Below, piece by piece: positions 16,306 to 26,120 of a stretch of DNA of 64,000 nucleotides (positions are counted from its first letter, which is position 1; the number at the start of each line of letters is the position of its first letter). Source of the DNA: JANXQG01 sp963804375 (GTDB lineage: Bacteria > Planctomycetota > Planctomycetia > Pirellulales > Thermoguttaceae); NCBI GenBank assembly GCA_963804375.1, contig CAWDQE010000021.1, positions 699,794 through 763,793 of the forward strand. Reading direction: 5' to 3'. The translations under genes and the position numbers were made by a program. The notes under the pieces were generated by a model, which was not told where the DNA came from, did not search any database, and was given only the letters and a program-made list of their open reading frames with translations.

Positions 16306-16612
16306 AACAGTTGGCCCGAGGAGCTGCGGTGCGAGCGCCGCGCTCGCCCAGCCACGCCACTTGACGTTCTTCGGACTGCCAAAGCCTCAGCCATGAGTCG
16401 CTCCCTCACATGATCGCGGTAGACTGCCGAAATGCCCTCCAAGGCGCGGGGTATCCACGCTTCTTCGGAACCTACATTCTAATTGACCGCCGCCGGCCCG
16501 GCAATCAACCCAGTTGACGGGACCCCCACCGACCGTGGAGCGGTTAGTCGGTGGAATTCCGTGCAGTGAGGGACGACCCGGCCGGATGCGCGGCGGATTT
16601 GCAATGAGCCGC

Positions 16613-16642
16613 TTGACATGCATGCAGACAATGGGCCAAAAT
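16613..16642 (+). promoter_or_regulatory. candidate sigma-70 promoter
   Basis: TTGACA, 18 bases, CAAAAT, about 52 bases before the ATG of the propeller gene at 16695. The rest of the 16306-16694 gap between the divergent genes holds no gene that I can support. Confidence 0.45.
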
Positions 16643-16694
16643 GATGCTGCGTTGTTCCGTTTTCACGACCCACGTTAATCGGATTGGAGTTTCC

Positions 16695-17915
16695 ATGAGA
16701 CACACGATGCGATCGATCAGTCTGTTTACGAGTTGTGCGGTTTTGCTCGGTGCGGCTGCCTATGGCCAGGATTGGCCCCAATGGATGGGGCCCAATCGCG
16801 ACGGCAAAGCGAGCGGATTCGATGCGCCCCAGACCTGGCCCAAGGCGCTGAACCAGAAGTGGAAAATCAACGTCGGCCCGGGCGACGCCACGCCAGCCTT
16901 GGTGGGCGACAAGCTGTACGCCTTCGGCAAGCAGGGGAACGACGAGGTGCTCGTTTGCCTGAACGCGGCCGACGGCAAGGAAATCTGGCGGGACAAGCAC
17001 GCGGCCGCTCCCATCAACGGCGCGGACCGCGGGCATGCCGGCCCCAGGAGCTCGCCCGCAGTGGCCGATGGAAAGGTGGTCACGCTGGGCGCGGGTGGGG
17101 TCGTCTCCTGCTTGGACGCCGCCAGCGGCAAGCTGCTCTGGCGGAAAGAGGCGACGGGCGGCGTTCCCCGGTTTCACGTGGCCAGTTCGCCCCTCATCGC
17201 CGACGGTCTCTGTATCGTGCAACTCGGCGGAGCCGGCGCGGGGACCATCTCCGCCTTCGACCTGGCTACCGGCAACGAGAAGTGGAAGTGGGCGGGTGAC
17301 GGCCCGTCCTACGCCTCGCCCGTGCTGATGACCGTGGAAGGCACGAAGCAGATCGTGGCCCAAACGCAAACCTCGATCGTGGGCGTCTCGGCGGCCGACG
17401 GAAAGCTCTTGTGGAAAATCGCCGCGGCCTCGGGGGGCATGGGCGCCTACAACGCGGTGACGCCGGTCATCGACGGGCAAACGCTGATCTACACCGGGCA
17501 AGGGTCCGGCACCAAGGCCGTGAAGGTCACGAAGCAGGGCGACCAGTTCACTACCAAGGAACTCTGGGGGAGCCCGGTGGGCACGAAATACAACACGCCC
17601 GTCTTGAAGGACGGACTGCTCTTTGGGTATTCGCAGAGCAACGGCCTCTATTGCATGCGGGCGGCGACCGGCGAGATTGCTTGGAAGACCGGAAGGGGCG
17701 GCCAGGGCTTTGGGACGGTCGTTGACGCCGGCCCGGTCCTGCTCGCCCTGCCGACCGCCAGCAGCGAGTTGATCGCCTACCGCGCGACCGACACGAAGTA
17801 CGACGAGTTGGCCCGGATCAAGGTCGGCGATCAACCCTACGCCTTCCCGATCGTTTCCGGGAAGCGGATCTTTGTCAAAGACGCGCAGAACCTGACGCTC
17901 TGGTCGCTGGACTAG
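16695..17915 (+). CDS. secreted PQQ/BamB-like beta-propeller protein
   Basis: 406 residues from the ATG that follows GGAGTTTCC; an upstream in-frame ATG at 16641 lacks a ribosome-binding site. Signal peptide MRHTMRSISLFTSCAVLLGA with cleavage near AAAYGQ. Mature start WPQWMGPNRDGKASGF, followed by single-propeller blades such as VCLNAADGKEIWRDKHAAAP, CLDAASGKLLWRKEATGGVP and GVSAADGKLLWKIAAASGGM. It has the usual length for single-propeller planctomycete proteins. The ligand is unknown and PQQ binding is not implied. Divergent from the HEAT/TPR genes. Confidence 0.85.
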   Translation: MRHTMRSISLFTSCAVLLGAAAYGQDWPQWMGPNRDGKASGFDAPQTWPKALNQKWKINVGPGDATPALVGDKLYAFGKQGNDEVLVCLNAADGKEIWRDKHAAAPINGADRGHAGPRSSPAVADGKVVTLGAGGVVSCLDAASGKLLWRKEATGGVPRFHVASSPLIADGLCIVQLGGAGAGTISAFDLATGNEKWKWAGDGPSYASPVLMTVEGTKQIVAQTQTSIVGVSAADGKLLWKIAAASGGMGAYNAVTPVIDGQTLIYTGQGSGTKAVKVTKQGDQFTTKELWGSPVGTKYNTPVLKDGLLFGYSQSNGLYCMRAATGEIAWKTGRGGQGFGTVVDAGPVLLALPTASSELIAYRATDTKYDELARIKVGDQPYAFPIVSGKRIFVKDAQNLTLWSLD

Positions 17916-18018
17916 CGCTCGGGCGGAAGATCCCGCGAAGGACCAGATGCGCCGGCAGGAAAACGTGAGTATCAAGTTTCATGGGCAACATCCGCCGCCA
18001 GGCGGGTGGGCTGTTCGG

Positions 18019-18852
18019 TCAATCGTGTGATGCATTATTTTGCCGAACCAGCCTCATGCGGCTAACAGCCGCCGGGCCGTTCAGCGGAGATCCGAGCGCC
18101 TTGCTCATAATGCTCGCGAATCGAGTGCCGCTGACGGGACGGTCCGCGATCAGCTTCCCATCGTAGATGATGCTGAAGATGCCATAGGGCGTCGGGAGCT
18201 CCCTTGACGCCTTGGCGCTCCTGACGGGAACCACCTTCGGCTCTAAGCCAAAAGTTCTGGACACCGCCGCAATGTCCTTCACGCACTTTGGAACCATAGG
18301 GCACTGATCGGCAGCCAGGATCGTGAGGCCCTTCTTGTACGTTCTCAATAGCCGCTCCCTTTCGACGATAAATCGGGGATCAGGGGCGGCTTTCTTCAGT
18401 TTCTTGACGAGCAACTCGTAGGGAGGGACGCTGTCCACCGAGACAAAACCCGCTTTAACGAACAAACCATTTCCTGCCATGAAGCTATCGGAACTGGTCA
18501 CGACGGCGACCCCTCGGCAGTTGCTCTTCTTCGCGTCCTTGAGGCAACTATCCAACAGGAGCGTGCCAACGCCTTTCCCCCCGTGTTTGCGGCTGACCAT
18601 CAAGCAATGGATGACAAGGTAACCCTCCGCCTCCACCGGTCTCCACGCATAATTGCCAAGGACGTACTCAATCGTCCCAATATCACCGAATTCCCGTGAG
18701 CGGAGCACCTTGAGCCTTAGACCTTCCGGGTAGCGCTTCTTGAGCCAATCCGATTTCCGACGATACCCCTTGTTGTTGGGGTTCTTGCGGCCACAGAAGC
18801 TGCAACCGCCGATGTTCTCAGCATTGGTGTCGACGATTTCGTACTCTCTCAT
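18019..18852 (-). CDS. GNAT acetyltransferase with YoaP-like C-terminal domain
   Basis: The start MREYEIVDTNAENI is preferred over an upstream ATG; about 277 residues. The N-terminal half is a GNAT fold: SDWLKKRYPEGLRLKVLRSR, YAWRPVEAEGYLVIHCLMVS and the acetyl-CoA loop RKHGGKGVGTLLLDSCLKDA. The C-terminal 100 residues (LTILAADQCPMVPKCVKDIA ... YGIFSIIYDGKLIADRPVSG) match the YoaP-like domain that follows the GNAT domain in Bacillus YoaP and many archaeal relatives. Two Cys (CPMVPKC) sit where a thioredoxin-like redox pair would be. The substrate is unknown. It stands alone with about 400 bases upstream that show no gene. Confidence 0.8.
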   Translation of the reverse strand: MREYEIVDTNAENIGGCSFCGRKNPNNKGYRRKSDWLKKRYPEGLRLKVLRSREFGDIGTIEYVLGNYAWRPVEAEGYLVIHCLMVSRKHGGKGVGTLLLDSCLKDAKKSNCRGVAVVTSSDSFMAGNGLFVKAGFVSVDSVPPYELLVKKLKKAAPDPRFIVERERLLRTYKKGLTILAADQCPMVPKCVKDIAAVSRTFGLEPKVVPVRSAKASRELPTPYGIFSIIYDGKLIADRPVSGTRFASIMSKALGSPLNGPAAVSRMRLVRQNNASHD

Positions 18853-19246
18853 GTTGTTGGTCCGATCAGTTGCAGAACTTACCCTGTACCATGATTGCCA
18901 CTTTCGGCCAACTGTCAATCCGGTTGGAGACAGAATGCGAAGTGCGCCGGGAGAAACGGTGGTTGGATCGGAGGTGGCTGGATCATGAACGGTCCAACGT
19001 CACGCCCGTAATCGTACGGCGGCAGGCTCACGATGCCGGGAGGCAAGCGGGCCTGGAACGAGGGCCGTGGGCCGGGGCCGCGGCAGCAGATGTCAAGAAG
19101 AACTGAGTCACTTGGCGGCCAGTGTGCCACGAAAGAGGTTGCATGACTTGCCAATCGTGGGGGATTACAGGGCAAATGAGTATCCCCTTGAATGGCGTGA
19201 CCACAACATATAGGATTCGGGCATGCAGGAGTAGCCCGCGACACGG
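18853..19246. other. gene-free interval
   Basis: No frame on either strand reads as a recognisable protein. The last part borders the decayed IS1595-like transposase and may be element sequence, but I could not identify terminal inverted repeats. Confidence 0.4.
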
Positions 19247-19480
19247 ATGGAGTTTGAGAGACGGTTTTCGACGGACGAGGCGTGCCGCGAGTACCTGTTT
19301 AGGCTCCGGTGGCCGACCGGATTCTCGTGTCTGCGTTGTGGTCACGGGAAAGCTCGGCCGATGTGCATACAGATGGCTGGAGCGGATACACGGGCCTGGA
19401 AACCAACGGGTACCTCCACGAGGTTACGGTAATTGGTCGCAAAAGCGAATTGGCATCCGAGCTATTGATGGCTCCCTCAC
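19247..19480 (+). mobile_element. IS1595-family transposase remnant with missing core
   Basis: The N-terminal zinc-ribbon part is clear: RFSTDEACREYLFRLRWP and FSCLRCGHGK. In IS1595/ISXO2 transposases another CxxC, a helical linker and most of the DDE domain should follow. Here, in a different frame, the sequence jumps at about 19350 directly to DVHTDGWSGYTGLETNGYLH, which is the late DDE segment with its Asp. More than 150 residues are gone. The sequence after 19480 is not recognisable. The element is inactive. Confidence 0.65.
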
Positions 19481-19930
19481 AGGTATCTGTGCGTTCGTTG
19501 TTGGAAACCTCTTGTTTTATGGCTTTCCGGTGCTTTGAATTCTGTGACGGCAATCTCGGGCTGATTTGGCCGGATAAGTGCGGGGCGGATGCGAATCGCC
19601 GGCAGATCGTCGGAGAAGGAACCATTCGCGGGATTATTGCGGTGCCTACGCCGGCGGGCATTTGCCGCACGGCCGGCGACATCAAGTGACGACGCACGAA
19701 CAATTTGCACTTTAACCTCGTGCCGTTAGAACCCGGGCTGGCGGCTGAGGTACAGGAGTCGGCAAGGGTCCGTTCCTAGCCCGCCGCCCAGTGTACGGTG
19801 TTGGCTTCCGGAGATTTGTTGTCCGGCGCGTTGCCTGGTACGCTAGAACCACTTGCTGAGTCCTACCCGCTGTCGCCCGCAGATCCTGCCGGCGATCCCC
19901 CCGCAAGCCCCGCCCTACAGGAGCCTCCGC
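19481..19930. other. gene-free interval upstream of propeller gene
   Basis: No supported gene. The end holds the leader of the propeller gene at 19931 with AGGAG 7 bases before its ATG. Confidence 0.4.
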
Positions 19931-22566
19931 ATGTCCGGCCGAACTGACCCGCTCCGCCGTTGCGCAAGAATCATGGTTGCCATTGGACTGCTGATTGCGA
20001 GCGTGTCGCACGCCGCCGCAGGAGGCGCGCTGCCGACGGCTGAAATGGTCCAGGTGCTGCTTGCCGGAAAGGCGGGGGTGCCGCGAGACTTCGACCCCGC
20101 GGGACTTTTCCCAACCGGTGATTATCTCTACGCCGTGGGCCCGTATCGCCAGCCCTCGATTCACTGGTTCAAGCGGGACGCGTCCAGCGGCTTGCTCGCC
20201 TACGCGGGCAGCGTCGATGTCGTGAAGCAGCAGTGCAACAACACGTCGGCTTCGCTGGTCGGCGGACGGTTATACGTTCTTCTGATCCGCTGGATCAACG
20301 ACGGCGTCGACAACCGCCTGGCGTGGTACGACCTTGACGCCAAGACGGGAAAGCCTCAGGAGAAGGGGGTTACGCCCAGCATCACTTGGTCGGACCGCCC
20401 CGGGCACACGGCGTCGCCCGGCTGGGGGAGAATGCTGGCCGCCGGCGGCGACGGGAAGAGCCTCTACGTGGCGACCGACTCCGCGGTCCTGCGTTTCAAG
20501 ATCGAGGCCGACGGCAGGCCGGTCCCGGCCGGCCAGTTCGCCGAAAAGGGCATCGGGGAGTACATCTTCGCCGCGCCCGATGGACAATGGCTCTACACCA
20601 TGACCCACAAGCCGGTTCCGGCAGTCGCCTGCATCCGCTGCCGGCCTGACGGCAAGATGTCGCTGGAGAGCGTCGTCAACCTCGATCCGCGATGGAGCCC
20701 CGGCGACCCGCAAGTCCAAACGGAATTCTCGATGTCCATGACGCCCGACGGCAAGTGGCTGTATGTGGGCGACTGGAACCTAGGCGGCGACGTTCCTGAC
20801 AAAGGTGAGGCCTGCACCACGAACTCCTATTTGGCCGTCTTCCGGCGCGACCCCGGCCGCGGGACCTTGACGCTCGCCGAGGCCGGTTGCGGAAACGATT
20901 CAAGCCGGCCCGATCTGCAATTGGCCAACTCTCGTCTTCTGCGCTTCGTATTCAGCCCTGACGGCGCAACCGGTTTCATCAGCACGGCCTCGGGCAGTCT
21001 GCTGCGGTTGTTCACACGCGATGCGAAGACGGGCCGCATTGGGTCAATCGCCGAGTTTCCGCAGTGGGACACGCGGCGGTTGGCGACCAGGTTCCTTTGG
21101 TGGGACAGCGAAAAAGGACTCCTGTATGGGGCCAGCGGAGTGCCCTTCGGTCCTGCCGCGGCGAACGTCGGGGCGCACACCCGCGGGATGTGGGTTGCCA
21201 AGGTCGGGACAGGGGGTGCGCCGCCTCGCCCGGCGATCGTGCCGGTCCTTACCGGCAGTCAGGCGGCCTCGGGGCTTGCTGCCGCAGCGGACTGGCCTCG
21301 CTGGCGCGGTCCCAACCGCGATTTGACGAGCCCGCTGCGCGGGATCCGCAAGGATTGGACCGGAGGGCTGAAGAAGGTTTGGGAGGTCCGGGGGCTCAGT
21401 CCGGGCGTTCACACCTGGTCCACGCCGGCCATCCAGGGAAACCGGCTGGTGGTGAGCGGGCGGCACGGCTTCCTGGATCGGTGGTTCTGCTTCGATGCCG
21501 ACCGGGGCGGGCCGCCGCTCTGGACTGCGGAAATCGAGGGAGGCGAAGCCGGGCATTTCGACTGGGGCTCCGGGTCGCACGCCATGGCTACCATCGACGG
21601 CGACAAGGCCTTTGTCGCCAGCCTTCACGGCATCGTGGCCTGCGTCTCCATGTCGGACGGAAAGGTGCTGTGGAAGAAACTCATCGGGGGCGGCATGTAC
21701 ACGTGCAGCCCGTTGGTCTACGACGACCTTGTGATTGTCACGGGGGGCAACAACTACTGGCAGGGAAAACCGCTGACCGCGTACCGCAAGGACAGCGGCA
21801 CCGTGGCCTGGACCTACGGCCAGAGGTCCCATTCCAATTCGTCGCCGGTTTTGGCGAAGATCGGCGGGCGAGATCAGGTCATCCATCTCGACAAGGGCCA
21901 ACTCTTCGGCCTCGACCCGCGCACGGGGGCCGCGCGATGGACTTGGGGCGCACCCGACATGGCGAAAGAGGACCCCGAAGGAAGCCCGATTTCGACCCCC
22001 ATCGCCGACGGGAACATCGTCTATCCCGCAGCGCCCGGTTGCCCTACGGTGCAAATCGACGGCGGTTCGGTCAAGGAATTGTGGGCGCGTGTCAGCGGCG
22101 GCAAACCCAGGGTGACTTTCGGGGCCGGCAGTGCGTTGAGCGACGCGGCCGTCATCGACGGGTACATGTATCGCTTCACGGGCGTCGGTTCTGCGAACAA
22201 CCCGCGCGGCCGGCTCGTCTGCGTGGAGTTCAAGACGGGAGAGGTCAAATGGGCGGAATCCACCGGGAACGGCAGCCTGCTGGTGGTCGACGGCTGTCTG
22301 CTCTGCTTGACGTACGCGGGCGACCTGCTGCTGGTGAAGCCGACGCCGAGTAAATTCACGAAGCTTGCGGAGATCAAGGGTCTGGTCGGCGCGATCTGTG
22401 GATTGCCCGGCAAGAGGAGAAATTGAACGAACCCGAGGCCCAGCGCCCCTATCCCTACGACGATCTCGACTACGCCCCCTGCTGGGCACCGCCGGCCGTG
22501 GCCCGCGGGAAACTCTACATCCATTACAGCGACCGCCTCACCTGCTACGACCTGATGCCGCCCTAG
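19931..22566 (+). CDS. secreted double-propeller protein (lactonase-like plus PQQ-like), one frameshift
   Basis: The start MSGRTDPLRRCARIMVAIGL follows AGGAGCCTCCGC. Signal peptide to about residue 36. The first propeller (40-430) is of the 6-phosphogluconolactonase/YncE type: GDYLYAVGPYRQPSIHWFKR, FAAPDGQWLYTMTHKPVPAV and FSMSMTPDGKWLYVGDWNLG. The second (about 455-840) is PQQ-like and begins DWPRWRGPNRDLTSPL. The frame hits a stop at 22424-22426, but from about 22390 another frame reads RDLWIARQEEKLNEPEAQRP and on through ARGKLYIHYSDRLTCYDL to 22566, the normal C-terminus of this family. One indel near 22388-22393 explains both. Read intact, it is an 878-residue secreted protein. Confidence 0.75.
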
Positions 22567-22586
22567 CGCGTGAATCGGAGGCAACG

Positions 22587-23252
22587 ATGACAACCTTGTT
22601 TTGGCTGACGTTCAATACCGTTGCCGTGACCGTGGCGGCTATCGTGGGCATCGAAGCGCCGGCGGCCGTGAGCTTGCCGGCGGCGGAAAAGCCGGCGGCG
22701 ACCGGCGGCGTCGCGACAACCGCCGGCATCGTGCCGACGGCGGAAATCACGCAGGTCCTGCTGGCAGGCAAACACGGCGTGCCCAGGGATTGTGAGCCCG
22801 TCAGTATGCAGGTGCTCGGTGATTACCTCTATACAGAAGAGGACAGCGGCGAGATCCATTATTTCAGGCGCGACGCGAAAACCGGGACCCTGTCGTACGC
22901 CGGCGTGGTCGCCGCGGCCAAGAAAGACCACTATGCGGGGCTTTATATGGCAGGCGGCCGGTTGTACGCGGTCCGGGCCAGTTGTGGCGACAACCAGATC
23001 CTATGGTACGACATTAACGCCGAAACCGGCAAACCTGCTGAGAGAGGATCTGTGGACCTGATGAGGAAGGATGGCAACGGCCGCATCTATGCGATCGACC
23101 GCAGGGGCCGGTTGTTCGTCGTGTCGACCGCCGGCAAGAAGCTTGACAAGGTGCAACTTGACGCGGGCGTGGAAGCCACGCCGGCGATCGTGGAGGGACG
23201 CATCTACATTCGCACCGGCAATGGCCTGCTGTGCTTGGGCCGCCAACCGTAA
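22587..23252 (+). CDS. short paralogue of the double-propeller protein with its core missing
   Basis: The ATG follows GGAGGCAACG. 221 residues. After a signal peptide, residues 48-150 repeat the start of the previous gene (PTAEITQVLLAGKHGVPRD against PTAEMVQVLLAGKAGVPRD; GDYLYTEEDSGEIHYFRRD against GDYLYAVGPYRQPSIHWFKR). At about residue 153 it jumps to a PQQ-type C-terminus, GRIYAIDRRGRLFVVSTAGK and TPAIVEGRIYIRTGNGLLCL. The rest of both propellers is absent, yet the frame stays open. It looks like a tandem duplicate that lost its middle by deletion. A fold of this length could make only a few blades, so function is doubtful. Confidence 0.65.
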   Translation: MTTLFWLTFNTVAVTVAAIVGIEAPAAVSLPAAEKPAATGGVATTAGIVPTAEITQVLLAGKHGVPRDCEPVSMQVLGDYLYTEEDSGEIHYFRRDAKTGTLSYAGVVAAAKKDHYAGLYMAGGRLYAVRASCGDNQILWYDINAETGKPAERGSVDLMRKDGNGRIYAIDRRGRLFVVSTAGKKLDKVQLDAGVEATPAIVEGRIYIRTGNGLLCLGRQP

Positions 23253-23297
23253 ATCGGATAGAATGCATTTCACCTCGAAACCTCGAAGGGAGAACCC

Positions 23298-23555
23298 ATG
23301 CGATCAAAATGCTTGTGCCCCGTTGTAGGACTAGCTCTTATGGCGATGTCCCTGTCCCACTCGGCCCGAGCTGCCCGCGGCGCGGGAAGCTCCGCGGGCC
23401 CCGCGCAGCCGCCGCCGAAAATCGTGCAGACGGTCACCGCCGCGGACTTCCCCGGCCTCTCGAAATCGTTACTCAATCTCTTCAACCCACCTTCACACCC
23501 TTGGAGAACTTCGCCATGTACACACAAATCAAGAAATCGAGCAATCGTTGGCTGA
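23298..23555 (+). pseudogene. truncated secreted-protein N-terminus
   Basis: MRSKCLCPVVGLALMAMSLS is a good lipoprotein or signal-peptide start, followed by PPPKIVQTVTAADFPGLSKS, after which the frame runs into the leader of the transglutaminase gene. GGGAGAACCC precedes the ATG. Only the N-terminal 65 residues of some exported protein remain. Confidence 0.4.
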
Positions 23556-25288
23556 ATTTTGCACCAATCGTCGTGACGGTCCTTGTCTTAGGCCCGGGGG
23601 CGGCGCGTGCCGCCGACTTGCCGCCCGGACCTGAATCGCCGGGGGCCGTCAAGCGGGTCAAGGTCTTGCCCGACAAGGCCCCCGATTGCTCCAGTCTGAA
23701 GTCGATTGCCGAGACGGTCACGCGGGGGTGCAAGACCAACGACGCCAAGGCCATCGCCATCTACAACTTCATGTTGCTCACGCACTACCATGGCGTTGAG
23801 CCCAGCGAGGACGGCGGTGTCCCCGCACTGAAGGACATCAACTGCTACGGCTGGGCCACCTGCGGGGCCACCCACATCGTGGAGTCGGCGCTGTGGCGCG
23901 AACTGGGCTGGGGCTGGCGATTCGTCCTCTGGCCGGGCCATACCACCGTGGAGGCCGTCTACGACGGCCGCAGGCACTACTTCGACGCCTTCCTCAAGTT
24001 TTACGTGTGGATGCCGGACGGAAAGGGAGGCCAAACGGTTGCGGGCGAAGAGGATATCCTGAAAAACCAAAAGGCTCTGTGGACCGATTCCTTTGTCCGC
24101 GACCCGAAACGCAGGGCCGTGTACTTGAAGAACGACCAGTTCGTCATGGTCAACGGCAAGGCCAACTGGCAGGCCCGCGATTTCCTCGCCTGCGACGGCC
24201 GCTGGCTGATGGGCCGACCGGAGATCGTTCCCAGGCAGCTCAATAAGGTAGGCGCGGCGGAGTCCTGGGCGGGCTTCAACCAGGCCACGGGCAACTACTC
24301 GACCGACGTCAACTTGGCGCCAGGCTTTAGCCTGACCAACACCTGGGATCCCATGCCGGACTGCTGGTATCGGAAAGGCTCGACGCAGTTCCCCGTGCAC
24401 TCCTGCGGCGGCCATTGCGATACGATGAACAATCCGGGGCACGGCTTCGTGGTGGAACCCTACATCCCTAACAAATTGGATCGGTCTTGGGGCAACGGCA
24501 TCCTGATGTTTGCACCGGACTTCTCCAATAACGCCTTCCTCAAGTCCTTCCTGTCGACGGAGAACGTCAAGTACGCCGGCAAGGCCCTGGTGCCAGCCGC
24601 AGCCGACAAGCCGGCAACTGTCGTGGTGCACCTGGCGTCGCCCTATATCATGGTCAAGGCCGGCGGCGAGGCGGCGGGAGCCGACAAGGTCGAGGTCTCC
24701 GTGGACGGCGGCAAGACGTTCAAGGCCGTGGAGCTGAAGGACTTCGGCCCGGCGGTCAAAGGCAGCATCGCCGCCTTGGTCAGGGTGAGCTTCAAGGGCC
24801 CGCTGACGGCGTTGAAGTTCGAGGTGATCGTGCAGAACAATCCTTGCGCCTTGCCGTATCTCTCGCCGGGCAAGAATACGGTGACGGTTTCCGTCGCCGA
24901 CCCCGCGGCCTTGGGCAAGAACAAGCTGGTCGTGACCTACGCCTATCGCCTTGGATCGCGCGACTGGTCGATGGAACAGTTGTGCGAGAACGGCTACGAG
25001 ATTGCCAGGGCACACCACGCCAAGTGGTCCGATGCGGTGACCTGCGTGCAAAAGATCTTCACGGCCAAGGACCTGCCCGCCACGTTCGAGATCGACTGTC
25101 CGACGCCCAAGGGCCAATACCCGGTGTATCCGCGGATGATGTTTCTGCGTCGCGAGTTGCTTGCGTCGTCGAGTGCGCCTTTGCCGCTGCCGCAAGGAGC
25201 GGTTGCCGCCAAGGTTGGGCCCAACGACGAGTTGATGTCTCTGCCCAGTCCGTTCCTGATCGGGACAGAACCGCCTCCGGTCAAATAG
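23516..25288 (+). CDS. secreted transglutaminase-like protein
   Basis: The start MYTQIKKSSNRWLNF follows GGAGAACTTCGCC. 590 residues with a signal peptide to about residue 33. Residues 45-165 form a transglutaminase-like core: C110 (with C116 nearby) in INCYGWATCGATH, H142 in WPGHTTVEAVYDG and D157 in RRHYFDAFLKF, i.e. a Cys-His-Asp triad. The remaining 430 residues are mostly beta-strand and include a fibronectin/Ig-like part (VEVSVDGGKTFKAVELKDFG; ALKFEVIVQNNP). Such proteins act as exported peptidases or amidases more often than cross-linkers. Substrate unknown. It follows the two propeller genes on the same strand and may be co-transcribed with them. Confidence 0.75.
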   Translation: MYTQIKKSSNRWLNFAPIVVTVLVLGPGAARAADLPPGPESPGAVKRVKVLPDKAPDCSSLKSIAETVTRGCKTNDAKAIAIYNFMLLTHYHGVEPSEDGGVPALKDINCYGWATCGATHIVESALWRELGWGWRFVLWPGHTTVEAVYDGRRHYFDAFLKFYVWMPDGKGGQTVAGEEDILKNQKALWTDSFVRDPKRRAVYLKNDQFVMVNGKANWQARDFLACDGRWLMGRPEIVPRQLNKVGAAESWAGFNQATGNYSTDVNLAPGFSLTNTWDPMPDCWYRKGSTQFPVHSCGGHCDTMNNPGHGFVVEPYIPNKLDRSWGNGILMFAPDFSNNAFLKSFLSTENVKYAGKALVPAAADKPATVVVHLASPYIMVKAGGEAAGADKVEVSVDGGKTFKAVELKDFGPAVKGSIAALVRVSFKGPLTALKFEVIVQNNPCALPYLSPGKNTVTVSVADPAALGKNKLVVTYAYRLGSRDWSMEQLCENGYEIARAHHAKWSDAVTCVQKIFTAKDLPATFEIDCPTPKGQYPVYPRMMFLRRELLASSSAPLPLPQGAVAAKVGPNDELMSLPSPFLIGTEPPPVK

Positions 25289-25974
25289 CCGTAAACCGCT
25301 GCCAGTTGGCCGACAACGTGGAGAAGCAGCTTGCCGGCCCATCTCCCAGCCCGCTGGAGCAACTTTCAGCCCGGCGAGTGGCCGCCTGCTGGCTCGAACT
25401 CCAGTTCACGAACACGCTACATCCCCAGTCTGACGGCCAGACGCTCCGACAGCAGAAACTCGTTTTGATGCTCAAAGAGTCCGCCGAACGCCGCTTCGAC
25501 GCTGCCGTCAGGTCGCTGGCCCTGGTGCGCAAGCGGGTGCCGACTGTCGCCAGTGGAAAGCCAGAGCCCGTGCAGTCGCCGGCATCCGATGGTCAGGCCC
25601 CCGAAGCCCGCACCAGGAACGGTAAGCTCGACGGGAAGGCCAAGCCCAAGACCCAAACCGGTAAGCTCAACGGGAAGGCCAAGTCGGCCGGCAGCTTGTG
25701 GCCTGCCGAAGCCGGCATGCGGAAGTGGTGGTCGGACAGGCCGCGAGCCTCAGGGTTAGCCGCTGGGGTGTTGGCACTGCTACGGCCGATTTTCTGCCAA
25801 AGGCCGTCTTGTGTACGTCGCCAATTTGCAAGCCCACTCCGAGCATCATGCCTATGCCTTGGTGAAGCTGTGGTGCCCGTCGAAAAAAGCCAAGGAAGCC
25901 GAATGTGTTGTAGACGACGGCCGAACCCAGTTCTTGCGCGAAGTTCTGGTCCGAAGCGGCGAACCATGATCTAG
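25289..25974 (+). pseudogene. remnants of one or two planctomycete hypothetical genes
   Basis: From about 25300 one frame reads EQLSARRVAACWLELQFTNT and SAERRFDAAVRSLALVRKRV, a helical pattern found in small planctomycete hypotheticals that end in a Lys-rich tail (here GKLDGKAKPKTQTGKLNG). After about 25700 sense is lost. From 25805 another frame reads LVYVANLQAHSEHHAYALVK and ECVVDDGRTQFLREVLVR to a stop at 25968-25970. Neither piece has a start codon with a ribosome-binding site. I see only gene tails here. Confidence 0.4.
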
Positions 25975-26120
25975 ACGATCCCGCTTCAAGCCTGGGGGAT
26001 TGACAATGCCAAACTCCGCAACGAAACTCACATTCATCGCGTTGCTGTCGTGAGGTCGCAGTGGCCGCGACTAAGGTATGGGCCTGGGAATTGAAATCCT
26101 CTGTCGATATGGAGCCGGAT

